Notes: a model not told the origin generated them from the sequence alone. 64,000 bases of DNA from JAJPKK01 sp963802745 (GCA_963802745.1 CAWDKL010000062.1:1-64000), one strand, 5' to 3'; positions 1 through 9,458 are shown, counted from the first letter of the stretch. Numbers and translations are program-made.

Positions 1-70
1 TCTCCCGTCGGTGGCCGCATGCTTGCTCGGTGATTTGACGAAGACAGCGGAGAGGTCCGGCCAGCCCGCA

Positions 71-1859
71 TCAAAACATATCGGCCGGCAGTTCCATCAC
101 GGATTCGGCGCTGCTTGTGATGCGGTCGAGGCGCGCCGCCGTCTCCGGCAGCATGCGCTCCATGAAGAACCGTGCCGTGAGGAGTTTTGCGCGCATTTGG
201 CCCGAGCTGTCGGCCGCCAGTTTTTCGTGAGCCGCGGCGGCGATGCGGCACCACATATAGCCGAGCGCCACCAAGCCCAGGAGATGCATATAATCGGTCG
301 CGCCGGCGGCTGCAGCTTCGGGCTTGTCGGCGCCGTTTTGCGCGTACCAAAGTGTGGCCTGCTGCAAGTCGCCGAGCGCCTTGGCCTGTGCCGCGACGAG
401 CGGCTTGATGGCGGCATCGGCTTCATGCGCTGTCACGTAATCCCGCACCTCGGCGCAGAAAGCCCGCACGGCGCGGCCGCCATCCTTGCCGAGCTTGCGC
501 CCGACCAGGTCGAGCGCCTGGATGCCGTTGGTGCCCTCATAAATCATGGCGATGCGGGCATCGCGCACGAACTGCTCCATGCCCCATTCGGCGGATATAG
601 CCGTGGCCGCCGAATACCTGTTGCGCCATCACGGCATTGGCAAAGCCGAGGTCGGTCAAGACGCCTTTTATCACCGGCGTAATGAGGCCCATGTGGTCGC
701 CGGCGGCCTGCCGGTCGGCAGCGCTGTCGGAGCGATGGGCCACGTCGCTTTTGAGCGCGGTCCAGAGAATGAGCGCACGGGCGGCCTCGTTGAAGGCCCG
801 GATGGTCATCAGCATCCGCCGCACGTCCGCGTGCACGATGATCGGGTCGGCCGGTCTGTCGGCGTGTTTCGCCGTACCGGCGGCGCGGCCCTGGAGGCGC
901 TCCTTGGCGTAGCGAACGGCATTTTGATAGGCGACCTCGGACAACGCGAGGCCCTGCACGCCGACGCCCAGCCGTGCCTCGTTCATCATAATGAACATGG
1001 CAGGCAGGCCCTGGTTTTCCGCGCCCACCAGCCAGCCGGTGGCGCCTTCGTAATTCATCACGCAAGTGGCATTGCCGTGGATGCCCATCTTTTCTTCGAT
1101 GGCCCCGCACGACACCGCGTTGCGGACGCCCGGTGCGCCGGCGAAGTCGGGTATGAATTTGGGCACCAAGAACAGCGACAGCCCGCGGGTGCCCGGCGGC
1201 GCCCCGGCTATGCGTGCCAGCACCAGGTGCACGATATTGTCAGCCAGATCGTGCTCGCCGGCCGAGATGAAGATTTTTGTCCCGGTGATCCGGAAACTTC
1301 CGTCATTCTGCGGCACCGCTTTGGTGCGGATGAGGCCGAGGTCGGTGCCACATTGCGCCTCGGTGAGGTTCATGGTGGCGGTCCATTCCCCGCTGACCAA
1401 TTTGGGAAGGTAGCGCGACTTCTGCTCGGCGGTGCCGTGGGTCAGCAGCACCGCGATGGCCCCCTGGGTCAGCCCCGGATACATCGCAAACGCCATGTTG
1501 GCGGACACCAGGAACTCGTTGACGGCTTCGGTCAGCGCGCCCGGCAGGCCGAGCCCGCCGAATTCCGCCGGCACCGAAATCCCGATAAAGCCACCTTCGA
1601 TCAGCCGCCGGTAGGCGTCCCGAAACCCGTCCGGCGTCACCACGCTCCCGTCGTCAAGCCGCCGGCAGCCTTGACGGTCGCCGACCGGGTTGAGCGGCAC
1701 CAGTAGTTCCTCGCAGAATTTGCTCGCCTGTTCGAGGATCGCCGCTACCGCATCCGGCGAGGCGTCGGCGAAGCCCGCCAGGTTGGCGAAGCGCTCCAAA
1801 TGGAAAACGTCATTGAGGAGAAACAGGACGTCGTTGACCGGGGCCTTGTAGGTAGGCAT
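71..1859 (-). pseudogene. Long-form acyl-CoA dehydrogenase (DmdC-like), frameshifted
   Basis: FAD-dependent acyl-CoA dehydrogenase of the roughly 595-residue class that includes 3-methylmercaptopropionyl-CoA dehydrogenase; such enzymes oxidise acyl-CoA to enoyl-CoA in the cytoplasm. The first 420 or so residues (starting MPTYKAPVND at 1859) contain the N-terminal helical domain, the LTEAQCGTDL stretch of the beta domain and the QQVFGGHGYI motif. Just after GGHGYI the frame is lost; the rest (MEQFVRDARIAMIYEGTNGIQ, C-terminal helices, ending at 71) continues in another frame. An extra G on the plus strand in 590-594 explains it: without it the protein reads GGHGYIAEWGMEQF, the family consensus. 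Single-indel breakage in an otherwise conserved gene suggests sequencing error or a very recent mutation. The family is clear; the exact substrate is not. Confidence 0.85.
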
Positions 1860-1952
1860 GGAAGTTTCCTTGGATCATGCCATAGGTACGATCCACCGCT
1901 GCCCTTTTTGCGCAATCGAGTCCGCCCGAGCCGAGGGCGCCCGGACAGCCAA
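1860..1952. other. 5' flank of the acyl-CoA dehydrogenase gene
   Basis: Non-coding upstream region of the leftward dehydrogenase gene, running into the repeat element at 1953. A purine-rich AAGGAAACTTCC stretch (minus strand) lies just before the start codon and can serve as its ribosome-binding site. No promoter boxes could be assigned. Confidence 0.4.
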
Positions 1953-2222
1953 TCTAGTCCCAATACCGTTCACTTAACACCGGGATGCGCGCGTTCCTGT
2001 CCCCATCGTTCTTCACGCCGTGGGGAGAGGGTTAGGGTGAGGGGGAGGTGCCAGCCAGGACTTCGAAGGTACCTTTGCATTCGCTGCCCTATAAGAGGTG
2101 ATCGGTCGCGCCGTCGGGGCGCGGCCCTGCCCCTCACCCTAACCCTCTCCCCACGGCGTGAAGAACGCCGCGGGGAGAGGGGAGACGCGCATCCCCGGTT
2201 AAGTGAACCGCATTGAATCTAG
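1953..2222. repeat. MITE-like element with terminal inverted repeats and two internal hairpins
   Basis: About 270 bp bounded by imperfect inverted repeats. The left end contains TCTAG...CAAT...GTTCACTTAA (from about 1953) and the right end contains TTAAGTGAAC...ATTGAATCTAGA (to about 2222). Inside the ends, GGGATGCGCG is matched inversely by CGCGCATCCC. Internally there is a CCCTCACCCTAACCCTCTCC stretch in each orientation with GGGGAGAGG hairpin arms. No coding capacity. The internal hairpins belong to the same family found near 13522, 14634 and 25291, and the TTAAGTGAAC end recurs at about 25982. Confidence 0.7.
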
Positions 2223-2599
2223 ACCATGTTCCGGCCGCGGTGAAACACCTTGGAGTCATGGCCGATGTCCTGGCCGCGCTCGTTCCGGCATCTCGTGTCC
2301 GAGCGCAGAGCGGCGCGTCCGGAGGCCGCGGGATGTCCGCATTAGCTCCAAAAAAGGCTGTTGTTCCAGGGCTTACGCGAACGCTAGTTCGCGCGAAGCG
2401 CAATCGCGTTCAAATGTAGATCGCGGTAACTGGAGGTGAATAGTGTCGTGGGAGAGTTGATGGGAACCAGTAATCAGATAGGGTAGCACAAACCGTACTA
2501 CGATCAGTCATCCGCAAGTCAACACGCCGGCGCGATGATCAATGAAACTAAGTGCTCTCCGTTATTGCCGTCGCGCCCCGTTGAGATTACGTTTCGATC
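2223..2599. other. Intergenic region upstream of yqgE, no gene seen
   Basis: No open frame with family resemblance or a convincing ribosome-binding site was found. The region presumably carries the yqgE promoter; no specific element could be assigned. Confidence 0.4.
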
Positions 2600-3229
2600 A
2601 TGAAGGCAGGACGCAAAAGCGCAGCTTCGGGCGCGCGGAAGACCCGGAATCGCGACTACCTTGATGGGCAGATGCTCATCGCGATGCCGCACATGCGTGA
2701 CGAGAACTTCGCGCGCACCTTGATCTACATCTGCGCGCACTCGCCGGAAGGTGCAATGGGAATTGTCGTCAACCAGCCGGCGGCCAATCTCCGCTTTCCG
2801 GAACTGCTGGTCCAACTTGACGTCATTTCCGACCAGGCCGTGATCGAACTCCCACCAAGCGCCGATGCCATTCAGGTCCTCAAGGGCGGTCCGGTGGAAC
2901 CCGGCCGCGGATTCGTGCTGCATTCCAGCGATTTTTTCATCGAGAATCTGACGTTGCCGATCGATGATGGTATTTGCCTCACCGCAACGCTCGATGTGCT
3001 CAAGGCAATCGCGAAAGGCGATGGTCCCGGCAGCGCCGTGCTCGCGCTCGGATATGCGTGCTGGGCGCCCGGCCAGCTCGAAAACGAAATCCAACACAAC
3101 GGCTGGTTACATTGCGCCGCCGATGCGGACCTCATTTTTGGGCCGGATATCGGCCACAAATACGAGCGGGCATTGCGCAAGCTGGGCATTCGCGCCGGTA
3201 TGCTCTCCAGCGAAGCGGGCCATGCGTAA
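2600..3229 (+). CDS. YqgE/AlgH family protein (UPF0301)
   Basis: A 209-residue member of the YqgE/AlgH (DUF179) family, whose molecular function is unsettled. Family hallmarks are visible: YLDGQMLIAMPHM near residue 20, FARTLIYICAHS, GAMGIVVNQP at about 54-63, LKGGPVEPGRGFVLH in the middle, and GYACWAPGQLE followed by GWL near the C-terminus. Length is normal for alphaproteobacterial members. A basic N-terminal extension precedes the conserved core, so a slightly later start is possible, but ATG at 2600 is the first reasonable start. It is transcribed towards the GGDEF/EAL gene, which ends only 15 bp away; no terminator fits between them. Confidence 0.93.
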   Translation: MKAGRKSAASGARKTRNRDYLDGQMLIAMPHMRDENFARTLIYICAHSPEGAMGIVVNQPAANLRFPELLVQLDVISDQAVIELPPSADAIQVLKGGPVEPGRGFVLHSSDFFIENLTLPIDDGICLTATLDVLKAIAKGDGPGSAVLALGYACWAPGQLENEIQHNGWLHCAADADLIFGPDIGHKYERALRKLGIRAGMLSSEAGHA

Positions 3230-3244
3230 AGGTGCGAGACGCGA

Positions 3245-6169
3245 TCACTGTACCTTTTCGAGCCGATCGTTGGTCAGCAGCGTGTGCGCTCTCTCGGCCC
3301 TTATCGGCGCGCCGAAGGCCGGTCCTTGGGCAAATTCGCAACCGAGGTGAAACAGCTCAGTGGCATCCAACTCGGTTTCCGCGCCGGCCGCAATAACGTC
3401 CATGCCGAGATCGTGAGCCAGTCCGATCATCGAGCGTAAGATGACGGGTCGCATTCCTTTCGCATCCCGTCGCACGAATGACGGATCGATGTTGATCACA
3501 TCGAAGGGAAAACGGTGCATATACACCAGGAATGAGTTTCCAGTCCCGAATTCGTCGAGCGACAGGCCGGCACCAAGATGGTGCAAGCGATTGAGGATTT
3601 GAATTGCCCGCTCCGGATTGCCCATCACGGCCAATTCGGCAAACGCCAGCTTGAGCGTACCGCTCGTCAGCCCCGAGCGCGCCAGCAAGGCCCGCAGATC
3701 CTCGATCAGGTCATCGTTGAACAGGGCGCTCGACGACAGCTTGACCTTCGCGAACAGCGGTTCGCGGCTGCGCGCCGCGCGCTGCCAGATGCCAAGCTGC
3801 CGCGCCGTCCGTTCGATCACGAAAATCGCGAGTTGATCGCTCAATCCGGTTTCGCACGCCAGCGCCATGAGATCGCCGGGCGGAAGACGCCCCATTCTGA
3901 GATGATCCCAGCGCGGGACAGCTTCAACGCCCGCAACGGTGCGATTCTCCAGCCGAACGATCGGCTGATACAGGAGCTCGATCTCTTCGCTTTCGAGAGC
4001 GCGCCGCAACTCCGACCCAAGGGTTAGGCGATCGTTCTTGTTCGCGCGCATCGCCGATTTGAACACCTCGAAACGATCGCCCCGCGACCGTTTCGCGGTG
4101 GCCAGGGCGAGTTCCGCGTCCTTGATGGCCTCATCGGCCCGCTGCGATGGATCTGGCAGCACAATACCGATCGATGCCGTCAGCAAAATTTCCCGTTCGT
4201 TGAAGGTGATCGGCGTGCGGACGGCCTTGCTGATGGCTTCCGCCACCGCGACGATGCGATTGGGATCTTTCTCCGATATCAGGATCAGGCCGAACTGGTC
4301 GCCCTCCAGGCGCGCCAAGGTATCCTGCGGCCTGATCAGGCGGCTCAGCCGGCGCGTGAGCGTGAGCAGGATCGAGTCACCCACCGCCAATCCGACCAAC
4401 TCGTTGACCTGTTTGAAGCGATCCATGTCGATCACCATCACGGTGGGACGCAGATCCGGGGCGCTCTTTCCGAGGGCCAATACGGCTTCGAGCCGGTCGA
4501 GAAAAAGCTCGCGGTTCGGCAGACTGGTCAGCTGGTCATGAATGGCGTCGTGCAGCAGGCGCTCCGCGGCGATTTTGGTGTCGGTCACGTCGGTCAGCGT
4601 ACCGACGAGCCGGATCACCTCGCCATCGGACCCGACGACCGGCCGTGCCTTCAGGCTGAACCACAAAACATGGCCGTCGGGGGTGCGCATGCGGAAATCC
4701 TGCACCAGCCGGCCATGCCCCAGCTCGATCATGGTGTCGAGAGCGGCCCGGAAATGATCGCGGTCGAGCGGATGGAGCATATCGACCCAAAGGGCTGCCG
4801 GCCCCTCCAACGCGCCGCGCTTGAGCCCGAGCATGGCTTCGGTTTCCGGACTGGTGAAAACCTTATCGGCGGAGACGTCCCAGTCCCAGACGAGGTCGCC
4901 GGCGCCGGCCAGCGCCAGCGCCCGCCGCTCGACGTCCGATACGATGCCCTGGGTGATGCCGCCCGCAAATGCATGCTGCATCACGGTAAAACCGATCAGC
5001 ATGACGATCAGCACCAGTCCGCCCATCAGGGCCGGTGCAACGATGTCGTTGGTCACCCAGTCCTCGACCGCAAGTCCGGCGGCTGCGACCCAGGACACCA
5101 GCAGGAACCAGGTCGGCACCAGCAGGACGGCGCGGTCGAACCCTTGGGAAGCAAGGTACACGACGACTGCGAAGCCCGCCAAGGCGACGAACGACAGCGA
5201 TATTCTTGCGATGCCGGAGGCAATCGATGGGTCGAAGACCGCCACCGCGACCAAGCCGCCCATCAAGACGAACCACGCAATCGCGATGTGCGCATAGCGC
5301 ACATGCCATCGATTGAGATTGAGATAGGCGACCAGAAACACCAAAAGCGTCGCGGCCAGGATCGCCTCTCCGGATGCCCGCCAGACGCGCTCGGCACCGG
5401 CCGACATATCGAAAACCTTGCCCCAGAATCCGAAGTCGACCCCGATATAGACGAGCACGGCCCAGCCGAGCGCCGCGGCCGCCGGGAACATGAAACTGCC
5501 TTTGACAACGAACAGGATCGTCAAGAACAACGCCAGCAATCCCGCGATGCCGATGACGATGCCATGATACAGCGTGAAGCTGTTCACCTTATCTTTGTAG
5601 GCATCAGGTTCCCACAGGTACACTTGCGGCAGTTTGTTGGTGCGAAGCTCGACGATGTAGGTGACGATCGCGCCTGGATCGAGCGTGATGCGAAAGATGT
5701 CGGCGGTGGCGCTATCCTGACGATCGGGGCGATCGCCGGCGCTGGCCGTAATATTGACAACGCGGGACAGGCCGAGGTCCGGCCACAGAACTTTCGAACC
5801 CACCATCTGATAGTGCGGGATCACGATCAGACGGTCGATCTGCTCATCGCTCGCATTGGCGAGCGCGATGACGGCCCAATTGGTTCCCGTCTCACGGGCC
5901 GGCACCTCGATGCGGCGCACGATTCCGTCGCTGCCGGGCGCGGTCGATACCTGCACGCGACCGCCTTCGGACGTCACCAGTTCCACCACGTCGGTCAGGT
6001 CGATCGCCGCAATGTCCACGCGCACATTGACGGCGTCAACGGCGCGGACCGGAGACGCCAAAAGCACGATGATCCAAACGGCCGCCGTCACGGCGACGTG
6101 CAGAACCCTCAAGCGGCGACCCTCCCGATCATTCCCCGCACTACGCGCGCGCCCCGAGGCCACACACAC
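3245..6169 (-). CDS. Membrane-anchored PAS-GGDEF-EAL protein with degenerate catalytic motifs
   Basis: A 974-residue cyclic-di-GMP-type signalling protein. It starts at GTG 6169 behind a good AGGAGACT ribosome-binding site and has a signal-like hydrophobic segment (about residues 21-43). An extracytoplasmic domain follows, then seven or so membrane helices (about 200-405, similar in layout to 7TMR-DISM), a PAS domain (about 420-530, DLVWDWDVSADKVF), a GGDEF domain (about 545-700) and an EAL domain (about 715-965). The GGDEF signature reads EGDQF, and EAL reads EAV. The DDFGTG motif is LDEFGTG, the catalytic Lys position near IDPSF is Asn, and the AEGVE motif is AAGAE. Both enzymatic activities are therefore doubtful, and a receptor or scaffolding role is inferred. 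The gene stands alone; its ligand is unknown. Confidence 0.88.
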   Translation of the reverse strand: MCVASGRARSAGNDREGRRLRVLHVAVTAAVWIIVLLASPVRAVDAVNVRVDIAAIDLTDVVELVTSEGGRVQVSTAPGSDGIVRRIEVPARETGTNWAVIALANASDEQIDRLIVIPHYQMVGSKVLWPDLGLSRVVNITASAGDRPDRQDSATADIFRITLDPGAIVTYIVELRTNKLPQVYLWEPDAYKDKVNSFTLYHGIVIGIAGLLALFLTILFVVKGSFMFPAAAALGWAVLVYIGVDFGFWGKVFDMSAGAERVWRASGEAILAATLLVFLVAYLNLNRWHVRYAHIAIAWFVLMGGLVAVAVFDPSIASGIARISLSFVALAGFAVVVYLASQGFDRAVLLVPTWFLLVSWVAAAGLAVEDWVTNDIVAPALMGGLVLIVMLIGFTVMQHAFAGGITQGIVSDVERRALALAGAGDLVWDWDVSADKVFTSPETEAMLGLKRGALEGPAALWVDMLHPLDRDHFRAALDTMIELGHGRLVQDFRMRTPDGHVLWFSLKARPVVGSDGEVIRLVGTLTDVTDTKIAAERLLHDAIHDQLTSLPNRELFLDRLEAVLALGKSAPDLRPTVMVIDMDRFKQVNELVGLAVGDSILLTLTRRLSRLIRPQDTLARLEGDQFGLILISEKDPNRIVAVAEAISKAVRTPITFNEREILLTASIGIVLPDPSQRADEAIKDAELALATAKRSRGDRFEVFKSAMRANKNDRLTLGSELRRALESEEIELLYQPIVRLENRTVAGVEAVPRWDHLRMGRLPPGDLMALACETGLSDQLAIFVIERTARQLGIWQRAARSREPLFAKVKLSSSALFNDDLIEDLRALLARSGLTSGTLKLAFAELAVMGNPERAIQILNRLHHLGAGLSLDEFGTGNSFLVYMHRFPFDVINIDPSFVRRDAKGMRPVILRSMIGLAHDLGMDVIAAGAETELDATELFHLGCEFAQGPAFGAPIRAERAHTLLTNDRLEKVQ

Positions 6170-6257
6170 CCAGTCTCCTATAGGGGAGTATCGAACAACG
6201 CGTGTGGGTGCAAGAATTCACTGCCTGGGGCAACCTCCGCCGCAAGCGTCATGCGTA

Positions 6258-7274
6258 TTAGGCAGGAGAAATATCGCTTAAATTGAGCACGATCTTGCCG
6301 ATATGAAGGCTCAATTCCATCCGTTCATGAGCCTTGGCGGCATCGCGGAGCGCAAACGTGCTGTCCATCACCGGGCGTAGCTTGCCGGCTGCGATCAACG
6401 GCCAGACATGGCGTCCGACCGCCTCGACGATCGCGGCCTTGTCGGCGATCGATCGCGATCGCAGCGTCGAGCCGGTATGATGAAGTCGCTTCAGCATAAT
6501 ACGGCGGAAGTCGACAGTCGCGCGCGGCGAGCCCTGGAAGGCGATCTGCACGATGCGGCCCTCGACGGCCGCCGCTTCGTAATTGCGCTCGATATAGTCG
6601 CCGCCCACCATATCGAGGATGAGATTGGCACCGGCACCGCCGGTCGCAGCCTTGGTCGCGGCAACGAAATCCTCCGTCTTGTAGTTGATCGCGACGTCGG
6701 CGCCGAGGCTGCGGCAGGCCGCGCACTTCTCAGGGCTACCGGCGGTCGTGATCACGCGGGCGCCAAAGGCTTTGGCGAGCTGGATCGCCACGGTGCCGAT
6801 GCCCGAACTGCCGCCGTGAACCAGCAGCGTCTCGCCGGCCTTCAAGGCGCCGCGCTCGAACACATTGGGCCAAACGGTAAAGAACGTTTCCGGAATCGCC
6901 GCGGCCTCCACCATGCTCAGGCCGGCCGGAACCGGTAGCGCGTGCGTCTCATGCGCGACGCAATATTCCGCATAGCCGCCACCGCTCACCAGCGCCGCGA
7001 CCTGGTCGCCCAGCTTCCATCGCGCCGCGCCGGATCCGCATGCCACCACGGTGCCGGCGATTTCGAGGCCCGGTATATCGGATGCCCCCGGCGGCGGCGG
7101 ATAATGGCCCATGCGCTGGATCACGTCGGGCCGGTTGACGCCCGCGGCCGCGACCTTGACGAGAATCTCGCCCGCTCCGGGTTGCGGCACCGGGCGCTGT
7201 TCCGGCACCAGCATCTCAGGTCCGCCCGGAGAGCGGATGCCGATTGCCGTCATGCTAACTGGAATTGAACTCAT
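6258..7274 (-). CDS. NAD(P)H:quinone oxidoreductase (zinc-independent MDR family)
   Basis: A 338-residue medium-chain dehydrogenase/reductase of the quinone oxidoreductase (QOR, PIG3-like) type, which reduces quinones or enones with NADPH. Visible features are VNRPDVIQRMGHYPPPPGAS at about residues 45-64, GLEIAGTV, the alanine/proline-rich IPETFFTVWPNVF segment, the nucleotide-binding HGGSSGIGTVAIQLAK at about 150, and GGAGANLILDMVGG. No zinc-ligand cysteines are seen, as expected for this branch. Start chosen at ATG 7274 (MSSIPVSM); ATG 7253 (MTAIG) is an equally conserved alternative and neither has a strong ribosome-binding site. The open frame extends far upstream but that part overlaps DUF1192 and is not coding. 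Divergent from DUF1192, a linkage common in Hyphomicrobiales. Confidence 0.93.
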   Translation of the reverse strand: MSSIPVSMTAIGIRSPGGPEMLVPEQRPVPQPGAGEILVKVAAAGVNRPDVIQRMGHYPPPPGASDIPGLEIAGTVVACGSGAARWKLGDQVAALVSGGGYAEYCVAHETHALPVPAGLSMVEAAAIPETFFTVWPNVFERGALKAGETLLVHGGSSGIGTVAIQLAKAFGARVITTAGSPEKCAACRSLGADVAINYKTEDFVAATKAATGGAGANLILDMVGGDYIERNYEAAAVEGRIVQIAFQGSPRATVDFRRIMLKRLHHTGSTLRSRSIADKAAIVEAVGRHVWPLIAAGKLRPVMDSTFALRDAAKAHERMELSLHIGKIVLNLSDISPA

Positions 7275-7427
7275 GCGTCGTTCGCCCGGTCGGAGTGTTT
7301 GCGATGAAGGTTTAGTCCCGCCTCGGCTGCATGACAACGGTGTGCGGAGGCGTGCATTGCGACAGCGAGCGCCCTCCTGACAAATCGGCTCGATACCCCT
7401 ATGCTGGCACCTGGAAAGGAAAACCAG
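7275..7427. promoter_or_regulatory. Divergent promoter region, quinone oxidoreductase / DUF1192
   Basis: 153 bp between the divergent starts of the quinone oxidoreductase and DUF1192 genes, so it must hold promoters for both directions. GGAAAGGA at 7413-7420 is the DUF1192 ribosome-binding site. No clear -35/-10 pair or operator was recognised. Confidence 0.5.
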
Positions 7428-7622
7428 ATGGCGGCAAGCGACGAAGACGACCGGCCCAAAAGGAAGACCGTCCACGAGATCGGCCAGGATTTGACGCTGC
7501 TGTCGGTCGCCGAGCTCAACGATCGGATCGTGTTGCTCACCGAAGAAATCGCCCGGCTGCAAGCGGCCTTGGCAAGCAAGCAGGCGTCGCGATCGGCCGC
7601 CGATCGGTTCTTCAAGACCTAG
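7428..7622 (+). CDS. DUF1192 family small protein
   Basis: A 64-residue acidic-to-basic helical protein of the DUF1192 family, function unknown, typically about 60 residues and restricted largely to alphaproteobacteria. The family pattern is complete: DEDDRPKRKTVHEIGQDL at the start, LLSVAELNDRI, then a predicted coiled-coil helix (LLTEEIARLQAALASK) and the SAADRFFK C-terminus. ATG at 7428 is preferred over the in-frame ATG at 7401 because GGAAAGGA sits immediately upstream and the family begins here. Followed after about 290 bp by DUF1465, a pairing that is common in the order. Confidence 0.9.
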   Translation: MAASDEDDRPKRKTVHEIGQDLTLLSVAELNDRIVLLTEEIARLQAALASKQASRSAADRFFKT

Positions 7623-7912
7623 GAGCCGACACATTTCGCGCAGCCAGATTGGCGCGATTGCCGGATCGGCGGTCCGGCGGATTTTCCGTTGCCACACCTC
7701 CGGTCGCCGGTAGCAGGCCGAAAGCCGGGAAGCCATCCGTCCTTCCCACCGCCGTCGCAAGCCACGATACCGTGCCCGCCGCGCTGCCGACGTTCCCCTC
7801 ATATGCGACGTGCCGCCGCGCCGGGCCGTTAACGCCGATATCAATCGGAGACGTGCAGCGACTCGACATCAACGGCTTTCCCAGGGCATGATTTGCCCTG
7901 CGAGGTGGAACC

Positions 7913-8422
7913 ATGTCGGATCGTTTGGTGGGCGGAGTGAGGCCGGTTTCGTTCGGCGAACGGCTCGCCGCGTCGGGAAGCTTTTCCGAACTTTTCCGCG
8001 ACGGCATGAAACTTGTGGAAGACACGGCGGCCTATCTTGACGGCCACGGCCGTGTCGAGTCCAAGCAGCTTACGCGGTCCGTTTCAGGCCTCTACGCCGC
8101 CGAAAGCATGCGTCTCACCACGCGGCTGATGCAGCTTGCTTCATGGCTCCTCTTGCACCGTGCCGTCAATGAGGGAGAGATGTCGGTCGCGCAGGCGCGC
8201 AAGGAACGCAACAAGGTGAAGCTCAGCGCCGAAGCGCATCCCGAAATTCTTTCCGACGCATTGCCGGAGCAACTGCTGACCTTGATCGACCGATCCAAAA
8301 CCCTGCAGACGCGCATCATGCGGCTCGATGCCACGATTCACGCTCCGATACCGTCTACCCCGGTCGGAAATCCATTTGAAAGGCAACTTGTCCTCTTGCG
8401 CGCGGCCTTCGAGCATCCTTAG
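7913..8422 (+). CDS. DUF1465 family protein
   Basis: A 169-residue helical cytoplasmic protein of the DUF1465 family, so far uncharacterised. The family core is visible: FSELFRDGMKLVEDTAAYLDG near residue 25, then SVSGLYAAESMRLTTRLMQLASWLL at about 56-80 and VNEGEMSVAQARKERNKVKL, ending in an LPEQLLTLIDRS helix. No membrane segment or signal peptide. Start ATG 7913 follows a GAGGTGGAACC ribosome-binding sequence. It lies downstream of DUF1192 in the same direction and may share its transcript, although the 290-bp gap leaves room for its own promoter. Confidence 0.88.
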   Translation: MSDRLVGGVRPVSFGERLAASGSFSELFRDGMKLVEDTAAYLDGHGRVESKQLTRSVSGLYAAESMRLTTRLMQLASWLLLHRAVNEGEMSVAQARKERNKVKLSAEAHPEILSDALPEQLLTLIDRSKTLQTRIMRLDATIHAPIPSTPVGNPFERQLVLLRAAFEHP

Positions 8423-8624
8423 GCCAAGTTCTGCTCGCTTCCGGCAGCGCTAGACCGCGTTAGAGAGGAGCCGGTGGGCAACGGCGCCAGAGTTCGGTAA
8501 ATCACTCTTGCGTCCATGCCTGGCGCCTTTGTCCAGTCTACGATTCTGCAATTCAAGCGCACGAATTTGATCCAATATTAATAGCCATCTGCATTAACAG
8601 CCCCGCAACATAAAGGAGAACGCC
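8423..8624. other. Intergenic spacer, no gene seen
   Basis: 202 bp between DUF1465 and the membrane-protein gene. In some related genomes rpmE follows DUF1465; no L31-like frame is present here. AAAGGAG at about 8612-8618 is the ribosome-binding site of the next gene. Confidence 0.4.
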
Positions 8625-9458
8625 TTGCAGGAATGGCTCGGCCGCCACAGCGAGCTTCGACTCTTGCTCGACTGGGCCATCTATACCGACGCGTTTCGGC
8701 TCGGTTCCGCATTGATGTACGTGATATTCGCGGTCGGACTCTGGTCCCTCGGCGCGCGCTATCAAGCGGCCGTGGTGCACGGGGAAACGCCGCCTAAACA
8801 GTTTCCGCAAGGATACTTTACCATGCTCGCGGTGCAGCTTATTCCCATTACGATCACGGGGTTTGTGCTGAAGGATGTTTACATCATTGCGACGCGCACC
8901 GGAACGCTCGGCATCGTCCTGACCGTATATGGCATGGTGTCGAGCACGGATGGAACCTACGATACGTGGTGGTATCGCCTCCGCATGACGTTTTGGCTTT
9001 CGGTCGCCATTATGGGACCGATGATCTGGATATCGAGTGTGCGCCTGCAAGTCTTCGTGCATAACTGGGAGCAGCTCGTCGCTTACTCATCGGTCGCCGT
9101 CATGATCGCATTCGTGGTCTGGGGCCAGGGGGTCGCCGCGAAAGAGCTGTTCCTGCACTATGTTCACGGTCACTACACGGTCAAACGGTTCCGCCTGCAG
9201 GTGGCGCGGTTTTTTGGCTTCGCGTTGCAAGCGGCGCATTACGGCTTGGCGCCGCTCAGCGAGGACAAACCATTCGCGTGGAGCGATCCGATCTTCCTGC
9301 AAGGCGCGCTTGGAGCGGTCGGCGCCTTCTCCGTCCTGGCGTGGTCGATTGTCGGTATGATCAAGGGGACGCCGGCCCGGCGGGAAAGACGCCGGGCCAT
9401 ATGGGCTGCGCGTTCCACGCTCGTCGCCCTGCCGGCAAGCCCGGCCACACCGCTATGA
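8625..9458 (+). CDS. Uncharacterised multipass membrane protein (TTG start)
   Basis: A 277-residue integral membrane protein that I do not recognise. Hydrophobic segments are visible at roughly residues 25-45, 68-95, 125-147, 155-178, 200-215 and 225-250, giving five or six membrane spans. Aromatic residues are frequent near span ends (TYDTWWYRLR, FVHNWEQL). The C-terminal tail is basic (PARRERRRAIWAAR) and probably cytoplasmic. TTG at 8625 is chosen because AAAGGAG lies at the right distance upstream and no in-frame ATG precedes the first span. It stands alone on the plus strand between DUF1465 and a secreted protein. No catalytic or binding motif was seen. Confidence 0.75.
   Translation: MQEWLGRHSELRLLLDWAIYTDAFRLGSALMYVIFAVGLWSLGARYQAAVVHGETPPKQFPQGYFTMLAVQLIPITITGFVLKDVYIIATRTGTLGIVLTVYGMVSSTDGTYDTWWYRLRMTFWLSVAIMGPMIWISSVRLQVFVHNWEQLVAYSSVAVMIAFVVWGQGVAAKELFLHYVHGHYTVKRFRLQVARFFGFALQAAHYGLAPLSEDKPFAWSDPIFLQGALGAVGAFSVLAWSIVGMIKGTPARRERRRAIWAARSTLVALPASPATPL

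Noticed and set aside
1..70. Possible gene entering from the left edge
   Set aside because: Only 70 bp after the dehydrogenase stop codon and no recognisable coding sequence.
4538..6286. Very long rightward open frame (582 codons) opposite the GGDEF/EAL gene
   Set aside because: His/Arg/Gln/Asp-rich composition with no family resemblance; it is the antisense shadow of a strongly supported gene in GC-rich DNA.
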